Origin: an uncultured Bacteroidales bacterium
GTDB lineage: Bacteria > Bacteroidota > Bacteroidia > Bacteroidales > Muribaculaceae
Direction of reading: 5' to 3'
Assembly (NCBI GenBank): GCA_900554845.1
Contig: USIY01000034.1
Span: forward strand, 1-14,539
Length of the DNA stretch: 14,539 nt
This document shows, one piece after another, positions 7,160-13,067 of this stretch. The translations under genes and the position numbers were made by a program. Each line of letters opens with the position of its first letter. The stretch's first letter is position 1. The notes beneath the pieces are model-generated. The model was not told the origin of the DNA, ran no database searches, and saw only the letters and a list, made by a program, of their open reading frames with translations.

Positions 7160-8673
7160 CAGAACTCTATAAGATTCTTGCCGTCCATATCAGCGGGCTG
7201 AGACAGTCCCATGAGCTTAAGCAGACTGGGAGCGACATCCGCCAGCTTGCCGTTCTCGCACTTGGCGTCCTTGTGGCTTCCGATGTAGATGAAAGGCACG
7301 GGATTCAGAGAATGGGCGGTGTTGGGTGTGCCGTCCTCGTTCAGAGCATGATCGGCATTGCCGTGGTCGGCGATAATGATCATTTCGTAACCATGCTTCT
7401 TGCCGGCCTCCACGACCTTGCTCACGCATACGTCGAGGGTGGCCACGGCCTTCTGTATGGCATCGTAAACACCGGTATGTCCCACCATGTCCCCGTTGGC
7501 GAAGTTGACCACTATGAAGTCATATTTGTCGCTGTCGATAGCCTCCACAAGCTTCTCGGTCACTTCCGGAGCGCTCATCTCGGGCTTCAGGTCATATGTG
7601 GCCACCTTGGGACTGGGAACCAAAATGCGGTCCTCCCCCTCGAAAGGAGCCTCGCGGCCGCCGTTGAAGAAGAAAGTGACGTGGGCGTACTTCTCTGTCT
7701 CGGCTATGTGAAGCTGCTTCTTGCCGAGAGCCGACACATATTCGCTCATGGTATTGGGCACGTCGCTCTTGGAAAACAGAATGTGCACCCCCTTGAAGGA
7801 ATCGTCATACGGAGTCATACAGTAGTACTGCAGTCCGGGGATGGGCTTCATGCCGTCCTCCTCATGCTGGGTAAGCACTGTGGTGAGCTCCTTGGCGCGG
7901 TCATTGCGGTAATTGAAGAATATCACCACGTGGCCTTCGCCGATACGGCCGTCGACTGTGGTGTTGACTATAGGTTTGATGAACTCGTCGGTGACTCCCT
8001 CGGCATAGGACTCCTCTACGGCCTTCACCATATCGTCGCTCTTCTTCCCGACGCCGTCCACCAGCATGTCGTAAGCCTCTTTCACGCGCTCCCAGCGCTT
8101 GTCGCGGTCCATGGCGTAGTAACGGCCGCAGACTGTGGCGATGACGCCGGCGCTCTGCGCGCAATGCTCCTGCACCTCCTTCAGGAACCCGGCGCCGCTC
8201 TTGGGATCAGTGTCACGGCCATCCATAAAGGCGTGCAGATATACTTTGTCGAGATTGTAAGCTTTGGCGGTGTCGCACAAGGCGAACAGATGCTGCAGCG
8301 ACGAATGCACGCCGCCGGCGCTCGTCAGGCCCATGAAGTGGATGGGAACGTTGTGGTCGCGGGCATAGCTGAAGGCACTCACGATCTCGGGATTCTTCTG
8401 GAACGAACCATCCTTGATGGCACGGTTGATCTTCACCAGGTCCTGATAAACGACGCGACCCGCGCCGATGTTGAGATGGCCTACCTCGGAGTTACCCATC
8501 TGACCGTCGGGCAGACCTACGTTCTCGCCGCTTGCCTGAAGCTCCGAATGCGGGCATTCCGCCATCAGACTGTCCATGTAAGGGGTGGGGGTATTGAAAA
8601 TGGCGTCATCCTTCCGATGATCGCCAAGGCCGTATCCGTCAAGGATAATCAGCATTGCTTTCTTCTCTGACAT
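7159..8673 (-). CDS. gpmI: 2,3-bisphosphoglycerate-independent phosphoglycerate mutase
   Basis: A 504-residue enzyme that interconverts 3- and 2-phosphoglycerate in glycolysis and gluconeogenesis, in the cytoplasm. It belongs to the alkaline phosphatase superfamily and uses two Mn ions. The first metal aspartate is in ILDGYG (Asp12). The phosphorylated serine is Ser62 in MGNSEVGHLNIGAGR, matching the numbering of Bacillus enzymes. HAFMDGRDTDP and YAMDRDKRW form the substrate site. ADHGNAD and TAHSLNPVPF near the C-terminus supply further metal ligands. The length is normal. The start is the ATG at 8673, with a strong promoter at 8739-8770 and a leader of about 60 nt. It is the first gene of an operon with the nucleotidase and the GH3 lipoprotein. 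Confidence 0.97.
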   Translation of the reverse strand: MSEKKAMLIILDGYGLGDHRKDDAIFNTPTPYMDSLMAECPHSELQASGENVGLPDGQMGNSEVGHLNIGAGRVVYQDLVKINRAIKDGSFQKNPEIVSAFSYARDHNVPIHFMGLTSAGGVHSSLQHLFALCDTAKAYNLDKVYLHAFMDGRDTDPKSGAGFLKEVQEHCAQSAGVIATVCGRYYAMDRDKRWERVKEAYDMLVDGVGKKSDDMVKAVEESYAEGVTDEFIKPIVNTTVDGRIGEGHVVIFFNYRNDRAKELTTVLTQHEEDGMKPIPGLQYYCMTPYDDSFKGVHILFSKSDVPNTMSEYVSALGKKQLHIAETEKYAHVTFFFNGGREAPFEGEDRILVPSPKVATYDLKPEMSAPEVTEKLVEAIDSDKYDFIVVNFANGDMVGHTGVYDAIQKAVATLDVCVSKVVEAGKKHGYEMIIIADHGNADHALNEDGTPNTAHSLNPVPFIYIGSHKDAKCENGKLADVAPSLLKLMGLSQPADMDGKNLIEF

Positions 8674-8693
8674 AATCTGTTTTTAATGCTGTG

Positions 8694-8720
8694 GCGCCGC
8701 ACTTTACGCAAGCCCGGCGC
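8694..8720 (-). other. GC-rich hairpin in the gpmI leader
   Basis: GCGCCG (8694-8699) and CGGCGC (8715-8720) form a perfect 6-bp stem with a 15-nt loop in the predicted 5' leader. No T-run follows, so it is not a terminator. It may affect message stability or translation, or it may be chance. Confidence 0.3.
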
Positions 8721-8738
8721 GCTGTTGGTTACTTTCTG

Positions 8739-8770
8739 CAAATTTACTAAATTTTCACGACATACACAAA
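8739..8770 (-). promoter_or_regulatory. gpmI operon promoter (TTTG-N20-TAAATTTG)
   Basis: On the minus strand there is TTTG (8770-8767), a 20-nt spacer and TAAATTTG (8746-8739) followed by C, an exact match to the Bacteroidetes promoter form. Transcription should start near 8733. The -33 box lies inside the rplS terminator. Confidence 0.8.
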
Positions 8771-8804
8771 AAGAGCACATCCATGCGGACATGCTCTTTC
8801 TGTG
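8765..8804 (-). terminator. Intrinsic terminator of rplS
   Basis: TGCTCTTT (8792-8799) pairs with AAAGAGCA (8770-8777), and the arms extend outward as CTGTG against CACAA with a mismatch. In the minus-strand RNA the stem ends in TTTTTGTG. It lies ~20 bp after the rplS stop codon. Confidence 0.83.
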
Positions 8805-8824
8805 CTTGAATCCTTTGACAGGAT

Positions 8825-9187
8825 TTACTTCGCTTTCTTGGCGTAACGCTCCTTGATACGGGCCTTTTTACCGGTGAGGTTGCGCAGATAGTACAGCTTG
8901 GCACGACGCACCTTACCCATCTTGTTGTTGGTAATGGACTCGATGAAGGGGGATTCCAGAGGGAAGATACGCTCAACGCCGATACCGTCGCTGATCTTGC
9001 GCACTGTGAAGCGCTTTTTGTCGCCCTGGCCGTTGATCTTGATCACAACGCCACGATACTGCTGGATACGCTCCTTGTTACCCTCTTTGATTCGGTAAGC
9101 TACGGTGATGGTGTCGCCGGGACCGAAATCGTCTACTTTCTTCTCAGGAGTGGCGAATGCCTGCTCCGCAATCTTTATAAGATCCAT
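8825..9187 (-). CDS. rplS: 50S ribosomal protein L19
   Basis: A 120-residue protein of normal L19 length. Recognisable family text includes FGPGDTITVAYRIKEGNKERIQ, YRGVVIKINGQG, FTVRKISDGIGVERIFPLESP and KVRRAKLYYLRNLTGKKARIKE. L19 sits at the interface of the two ribosomal subunits. It has its own promoter (9260-9291) and terminator (8765-8804), so it is a single-gene unit here and not part of the rpsP-rimM-trmD-rplS operon known from many other bacteria. The leader is ~65 nt; I could not establish a specific autoregulatory structure in it. It is divergent from folP. Confidence 0.97.
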   Translation of the reverse strand: MDLIKIAEQAFATPEKKVDDFGPGDTITVAYRIKEGNKERIQQYRGVVIKINGQGDKKRFTVRKISDGIGVERIFPLESPFIESITNNKMGKVRRAKLYYLRNLTGKKARIKERYAKKAK

Positions 9188-9259
9188 TTTGCTTTAATTT
9201 TTTATTTTGGCAATATAAACGCGCTGCTATCGTCGCGCCAGAGATTACCAAATCGGCCG

Positions 9260-9291
9260 CAAAGTTAGTGATTTTTTTTAATATAAGCAAA
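9260..9291 (-). promoter_or_regulatory. rplS promoter (TTTG-N20-TAACTTTG)
   Basis: On the minus strand there is TTTG (9291-9288), a 20-nt spacer and TAACTTTG (9267-9260) followed by C. The predicted transcription start is near 9254. It overlaps the candidate folP promoter on the other strand. Confidence 0.8.
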
Positions 9292-9307
9292 AAAAGCGTT
9301 AACTTCG
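9276..9307 (+). promoter_or_regulatory. Candidate folP promoter with a -7 box next to the start codon
   Basis: TAACTTCG (9300-9307) followed by C differs from TAnnTTTG by one base. A weak TTTT (9276-9279) stands 20 nt upstream. The box ends only 5 nt before the folP ATG, so the transcript would have almost no leader. It interleaves with the rplS promoter. Confidence 0.45.
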
Positions 9308-9311
9308 CGAT

Positions 9312-10211
9312 ATGGAACGCAGCATTCGCATCAAAGACAAGCTTTATGACTTTAAGGACCCCAAAGTCATGGGTATACTGAACGTTACACCGGACAGTTT
9401 TTACGCGGGGAGCCGTGTTGGATCAGAAGCGGCCTCACGTGCCTCGGAAATGCTCGCCGAAGGCGCTGACATCCTCGACATCGGAGGATATTCCTCACGG
9501 CCCGGAGCCGAGGATATATCCTCCGAGCGTGAGTACGACCGTCTCGCCCCCGCTCTCGACGCCATACGTTCGGAACATCCGGAAGCAATCATTTCCGTGG
9601 ACACTTTCCGCGCGGACGTGGCCCGGAAGACAGTGGAAAATTTCGCTGTCGACATCATCAACGACATAAGCGGCGGTACGCTCGATCCCGAGATGCGTGA
9701 CACAGTGGCCGCACTCGGCACACCATACATCCTGATGCACATGCGAGGAACACCCGCCACCATGCAGCAGATGTGCCGCTACGACGACGTTGTAGCCGAC
9801 GTGCTCTCCGAACTGGCTTTCAAAACCGACGATTTTCGTCAAGCCGGCGTTCACGACATCATCGTCGACCCGGGGTTCGGTTTCGCTAAAACCATCGATC
9901 AGAATTACAGGGTGCTGGCCGCACTGAACCTCTTCCACGAAACCGGATGTCCCGTCCTGGCCGGAATTTCCCGCAAAAGCATGCTGTTCAAACCATTGGG
10001 CATCACCCCCGATGAGGCAGGTCCCTCCACCGTAGCGGTCCATTCCATGGCCTTGATGCTCGGAGCGGACATTATCCGCGTCCATGACGTCAGGCAAGCT
10101 GTCCAGTCGGTCAATATTTTCAAAATGCTGAAAGAAGCGAACAACGGAGAGATTCCTTCGCTGAATTCTTTCATGCCCGACATTGAAATTTATAATCCAA
10201 TGAAGCCCTGA
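9312..10211 (+). CDS. folP: Dihydropteroate synthase
   Basis: A 299-residue TIM-barrel enzyme that joins 6-hydroxymethyl-7,8-dihydropterin pyrophosphate to p-aminobenzoate in folate synthesis; it is the target of sulfonamides. All family blocks are present in order: GILNVTPDSF (21-30), GGYSSRPGA (58-66), SVDTF (95-99), NDISGG (117-122), MHMRGTPATM (142-151), DPGFGFAKT (186-194) and GISRKS (218-223). The DIIRVHDV near the C-terminus is the last pterin/phosphate site. The ATG at 9312 is well placed because the first conserved block starts only 20 residues later. It is followed after 32 bp by cdaA without a visible promoter or terminator between them, so the two are probably cotranscribed. The identification is very secure. 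Confidence 0.97.
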   Translation: MERSIRIKDKLYDFKDPKVMGILNVTPDSFYAGSRVGSEAASRASEMLAEGADILDIGGYSSRPGAEDISSEREYDRLAPALDAIRSEHPEAIISVDTFRADVARKTVENFAVDIINDISGGTLDPEMRDTVAALGTPYILMHMRGTPATMQQMCRYDDVVADVLSELAFKTDDFRQAGVHDIIVDPGFGFAKTIDQNYRVLAALNLFHETGCPVLAGISRKSMLFKPLGITPDEAGPSTVAVHSMALMLGADIIRVHDVRQAVQSVNIFKMLKEANNGEIPSLNSFMPDIEIYNPMKP

Positions 10212-10243
10212 CATTCATTGCCAATTCCATTACCTGACAAAAT

Positions 10244-11008
10244 ATGATAGATTTCGGAATCAAAGACATAGTCGATATTATAATAGTCGCCCTTCTGCTC
10301 TTCTACCTTTACAGACTGATGAAAAACAGCGGCACGCTGTCTCTGTTCTACGGCGTCCTGCTTTTTATTGTGGTATGGGTAATAAGTTATGAAATATTCG
10401 ACATGCGTCTGACCGGCACAATCATGGACAAGTTCATGAATATCGGACTGATAATTCTTGTGATTCTCTTCCAGGACCAGATAAAACGTTTTTTGATAGA
10501 CATCGGAGGGCCGGCCCGTCTGAAAAAATTCAGGCGTCTTTTCAAACATGACAAGAGCGACGAGCATGAACACGCGGAGATCATGAGCGTGGTGTACGCC
10601 TGTATGTCAATGGCCAAATCCAAGACCGGGGCATTGATAGTGTTCCAGCGCAAAATGCCGCTTACAGACTATGAGAAGACAGGCGACGAAATCGACGCCG
10701 ACATCAACGTTCGCCTGATAGAAAATATATTTTTCAAGAACTCTCCTCTCCACGACGGGGCCATGATCATCGCCAACCACCGAATCGCGTCAGTAGGCTG
10801 CATCCTGCCGGTGAGCCATGACATGGACATACCGAAGAACTTGGGTTTAAGGCACCGCGCCGCATTGGGAATGAGCCAGATGACTGACGCGGTATGCGTG
10901 GTGGTGAGCGAAGAGACCGGAGGCATTTCCGTGACACAATCGGGCTCCATCAAGGTAAAAGTAAGCGTGACCGATCTGGAGCATATTCTTTCCACAGCCA
11001 TGAAATAA
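10244..11008 (+). CDS. cdaA: Membrane diadenylate cyclase (c-di-AMP synthase, CdaA/DacA type)
   Basis: A 254-residue enzyme that makes cyclic di-AMP from two ATP. Three N-terminal membrane helices can be seen (about residues 9-25, 33-50 and 64-79). A basic linker (KKFRRLFKHDK) leads to the DAC catalytic domain, which starts near residue 112. It carries the two signature motifs, DGA (171-173, in SPLHDGAMII) and RHR (203-205, in LGLRHRAALGMSQ), and the SEETG element (222-226), so it looks active. In firmicutes CdaA forms a unit with CdaR and GlmM; those genes are absent here and its neighbour is folP instead. The stop codon TAA touches a MITE-like repeat directly downstream. Confidence 0.96.
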   Translation: MIDFGIKDIVDIIIVALLLFYLYRLMKNSGTLSLFYGVLLFIVVWVISYEIFDMRLTGTIMDKFMNIGLIILVILFQDQIKRFLIDIGGPARLKKFRRLFKHDKSDEHEHAEIMSVVYACMSMAKSKTGALIVFQRKMPLTDYEKTGDEIDADINVRLIENIFFKNSPLHDGAMIIANHRIASVGCILPVSHDMDIPKNLGLRHRAALGMSQMTDAVCVVVSEETGGISVTQSGSIKVKVSVTDLEHILSTAMK

Positions 11009-11011
11009 GAA

Positions 11012-11186
11012 ACTGTTTAAATTTCTTTCGAAATTTTATTATAAGAGTTCTTTCAAGGCTTTTAAGAATCTTTTTGGCTGTTTTCGCCAAGTCTCGGCAG
11101 TCGAAACCGAAAGGTTTCTCCTTTCTCAACTTGCAAAAACATCTCAAAAATCTTCTCAAAATCCTTTGAAAATAAATTTAAACAGT
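11012..11186. mobile_element. MITE-like intergenic element bounded by 13-bp inverted repeats
   Basis: ACTGTTTAAATTT (11012-11024) and AAATTTAAACAGT (11174-11186) are a perfect 13-bp inverted repeat, ~175 bp end to end. Continuing outward, 16 of 17 positions pair (11008-11024 with 11174-11190). The outer flanks share the direct repeat TAAGA (11006-11010 and 11190-11194), a possible target duplication, although the boundary is ambiguous by a few bases. The interior is AT-rich and holds two hairpins: TTGGC/GCCAA near 11082-11098 and GAAACC-GAAA-GGTTTC (11103-11118). No transposase is encoded. Short open frames on both strands cross it but look like by-products. The size, terminal repeats and lack of coding suggest a non-autonomous repeat; copy number is untested. 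Confidence 0.55.
11103..11118. repeat. Perfect hairpin with GAAA loop inside the MITE-like element
   Basis: GAAACC and GGTTTC form a perfect 6-bp stem around GAAA, a GNRA-type tetraloop if transcribed on the plus strand. It is the most stable-looking local structure in the element. Confidence 0.5.
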
Positions 11187-11208
11187 ATCTAAGAGAGCTT
11201 CAATTCCG

Positions 11209-11246
11209 GCTAAAAAGAAAAGGTTGCATCCGTAGACGCAACCTTT
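11209..11246 (-). terminator. Intrinsic terminator of the winged-helix gene
   Basis: AAAGGTTGC (11219-11227) and GCAACCTTT (11238-11246) form a perfect 9-bp stem with a 10-nt loop. In the minus-strand RNA it is followed by TTTCTTTTTAGC. It lies ~35 bp after the stop codon. Confidence 0.85.
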
Positions 11247-11281
11247 ATGTGTGGTCAGTGCAAACAGGACCTTGAGCGGTA

Positions 11282-11488
11282 TTATACCAATGCTACCACG
11301 AGGTCCTCATCGTTCATTGTGAGGGCAATTTTACCTTCGCGGCCAAGCCATCCAAGAGCTGCCATTAGCTCGTCTTTCTTCAGCTTGGTTACTTTCTTAA
11401 GGCCTTTCAGACCAAGTACGTGGGTATCACTTACCTCAAGGGCTTTGTAAACCTCACCGGCCCATGTGCCAATCGATTCTATGTTCAT
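11282..11488 (-). CDS. Small winged helix-turn-helix protein (DUF2582-like)
   Basis: A 68-residue protein resembling the small winged-helix proteins (DUF2582 / PF10771 type) common in Bacteroidales. MNIESIGTWAGEVYKALE forms the first helix, KKVTKLKKDELMAALGWLGREGKI matches a helix-turn-helix plus the start of the wing, and ALTMNDEDLVVALV gives the last strands. It may bind DNA, but no target is known, and family assignment is from memory of the pattern. I place the start at the ATG at 11488. The frame extends to a GTG at 11515, but that lies only ~6 nt from the predicted transcription start and adds nine residues unlike the family. Promoter at 11527-11558 and terminator at 11209-11246 make it a single-gene unit, divergent from rsgA. 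Confidence 0.82.
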   Translation of the reverse strand: MNIESIGTWAGEVYKALEVSDTHVLGLKGLKKVTKLKKDELMAALGWLGREGKIALTMNDEDLVVALV

Positions 11489-11526
11489 CTCTTTAAAATT
11501 TAGTGTGTTAATCACTTTTACGAGTG

Positions 11527-11558
11527 CAAAGTTCTTAAATTTTTAGTTATTATACAAA
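11527..11558 (-). promoter_or_regulatory. Promoter of the winged-helix gene (TTTG-N20-GAACTTTG)
   Basis: On the minus strand there is TTTG (11558-11555), a 20-nt spacer and GAACTTTG (11534-11527) followed by CACTC. Only the first base of the -7 box departs from consensus. Transcription should start near 11521, ~33 nt before the ATG. Confidence 0.65.
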
Positions 11559-11671
11559 TTTTTTACTAAAAATCAGCCGTTTTTACACTCTTTCAGCCAA
11601 ATTTGGACACATTTTGCATCCGTTTTCTTATGAATTAACAAATTTATACCGTTAATTGTTAGAAAAACGAG

Positions 11672-11679
11672 TATATTTG
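11672..11679 (+). promoter_or_regulatory. rsgA promoter -7 box (TATATTTG)
   Basis: TATATTTG matches TAnnTTTG and is followed by CACTC. No clear -33 box is seen at the 20-nt position (ACCG region). The predicted start near 11685 leaves a ~31-nt leader before the ATG at 11716 and rules out the in-frame TTG at 11656. Confidence 0.6.
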
Positions 11680-11715
11680 CACTCATTAACGTCAACAGGA
11701 CGAAAAATCCAGCGC

Positions 11716-12693
11716 ATGGGAAAGAAAAACTTATTGTCGTTTGACACAAAATCCGAACGAATCGGCCTCGTGGTACGCAACACGGGGAGCGCATACACCG
11801 TAAGGACAGCCTCAGGGGAGGAAGTCGCCTGCCGTGTCAAAGGCAATTTCCGAATAAAAGGGATCAGGACAACCAATCCGGTCGCTGTAGGCGATCATGT
11901 CATCATAGCTCACGCAGCCGATGACGCGGACTACATCGTGGCCGTGGAACCGCGCCGAAACTATATTATCCGTCGCGCTTCAAACCTTTCCAAAGAATCG
12001 CACATTCTGGCAACGAATCTCGACACTGCCTATCTTGTGGCCTCCCTCCGAGATCCTTTGACTCCCACAACTTTCATCGACAGATTCCTGGCCACTGCCG
12101 AAGCTTACGACATTCCCGGAGCGATAATCCTCAATAAATCGGACATATGGGATGAGGACGACAGGGAACTCGCCCAAGGAATCAAGTATCTTTATGAATC
12201 CATAAAATATCCTGTCTACATAGTCTCGGCAAAGACGGGGGAAGGTCTCGGAACGCTCAAAGAGAACCTGAAAGAGAAAGTGTCGTTGTTCGCGGGCAAT
12301 TCCGGAGTAGGCAAATCCTCCCTCATCAACGCCATTGTGCCAGGCGCCAATCTTAAAACCGGAAAGATTTCCGACCTTCATCACACCGGCATGCACACCA
12401 CGACGTTCTCAGAGATGATTTCATTGCCTGAAGGTGGCGAAATAATCGACATCCCCGGAATAAGAGGGTTCGGGACAATCGACTTCGACGCAAAGGAAGT
12501 TTCTCATTATTTCCCTGAGATATTCGCCAACGGCAAGGAATGCCGCTACAGCGACTGCAAGCATATCAACGAACCGGGATGCGCGGTGATTCCCGCGGTG
12601 CTGGACCACCGCATTTCCGAATCAAGGTATGCCTCCTATCTTTCCATACTTGAGGAAATAAACGATCCCACGAAATACCGCAAGCCTTATTGA
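11716..12693 (+). CDS. rsgA: Ribosome small subunit-dependent GTPase A
   Basis: A 325-residue circularly permuted GTPase that helps late maturation of the 30S subunit. An N-terminal OB domain (GLVVRNTGSAYTVRTASGEE onward) precedes the GTPase motifs in permuted order: LNKSD (139-143, G4), SAKTGEG (171-177, G5), GNSGVGKS (194-201, G1), HTTT (227-230, G2 with the catalytic His) and DIPG (245-248, G3). The C-terminal zinc site is Cys276, Cys281, His283 and Cys289. All key residues are present. The ATG at 11716 agrees with the -7 box at 11672-11679; a longer frame from a TTG at 11656 would begin upstream of the transcript. The N-terminus has ~15 residues (MGKKNLLSFDTKSER) before the usual start of the OB domain. 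Confidence 0.96.
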   Translation: MGKKNLLSFDTKSERIGLVVRNTGSAYTVRTASGEEVACRVKGNFRIKGIRTTNPVAVGDHVIIAHAADDADYIVAVEPRRNYIIRRASNLSKESHILATNLDTAYLVASLRDPLTPTTFIDRFLATAEAYDIPGAIILNKSDIWDEDDRELAQGIKYLYESIKYPVYIVSAKTGEGLGTLKENLKEKVSLFAGNSGVGKSSLINAIVPGANLKTGKISDLHHTGMHTTTFSEMISLPEGGEIIDIPGIRGFGTIDFDAKEVSHYFPEIFANGKECRYSDCKHINEPGCAVIPAVLDHRISESRYASYLSILEEINDPTKYRKPY

Positions 12694-12740
12694 ACGGGAT
12701 CAGAACCGGAAAGCCGACCTTGGCCATCCATTACCAGTAA

Positions 12741-13061
12741 CTACCTTGAGGCAGGTATGGTATCTTTTAAAAAATCACGGACGGGAACCGCGGAAGGAGT
12801 ATTCTTCTCCTTACGCGATTTCCGTCCGTTGCTTTTGGATTTTTTTGCTTTTCTGTCAGCCTTGCCTTCATTCTTGCCGGAGCGTTTACGCTCCCTGTAG
12901 ACAGTGTCTGTGACTGTCGCAGTTTTATAAATTACAGTTTTCTCAGGCAAAGGCTTTGCGTGAGGTACGCAATAACGCATCAGCAATCCGCAGGCGGTGA
13001 TGAGCAGAGTCACCGCCGCGAGGATTATTACGCCGAAGCGCTCCTGCTTCCCCAACGACAT
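12741..13061 (-). CDS. Small basic membrane-anchored protein, unknown function
   Basis: A 106-residue protein that I do not recognise. Residues ~10-31 (VIILAAVTLLITACGLLMRY) form a hydrophobic segment. ITAC could be a lipobox with Cys24, but the hydrophobic run continues past the Cys, so a signal anchor seems more likely. A strand-like stretch (TVIYKTATVTDTVY) follows, then a very basic region in which 16 of residues 56-86 are Lys or Arg. The end (PVRDFLKDTIPASR) is ordinary. If the anchor is N-in, the basic tail would lie in the periplasm and could touch peptidoglycan, lipopolysaccharide or other anionic polymers; this is inference. It starts 6 bp after the typA stop and so is probably cotranscribed with typA. 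No clear terminator follows it. Confidence 0.72.
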   Translation of the reverse strand: MSLGKQERFGVIILAAVTLLITACGLLMRYCVPHAKPLPEKTVIYKTATVTDTVYRERKRSGKNEGKADRKAKKSKSNGRKSRKEKNTPSAVPVRDFLKDTIPASR

Positions 13062-13067
13062 GGTCTA

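Noticed and set aside
7273..8670. 465-codon open frame on +
   Set aside because: It is the mirror of gpmI. Long antisense frames are expected in GC-rich coding DNA with this codon use.
9495..10214. 239-codon open frame on -
   Set aside because: It is antisense to folP, which has every dihydropteroate synthase motif.
10950..11159. 69-codon minus-strand frame across the element after cdaA
   Set aside because: It overlaps the cdaA end antisense and passes through the inverted-repeat element; more likely a by-product of a multicopy repeat.
11639..11646. TAAATTTG on the minus strand as a second promoter for the winged-helix gene
   Set aside because: There is no -33 box at the right distance and it is 150 bp from the start; the promoter at 11527-11558 is far better.
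11656..11715. TTG start extending RsgA by 20 residues
   Set aside because: It lies upstream of the -7 box at 11672-11679, so it would not be in the message.
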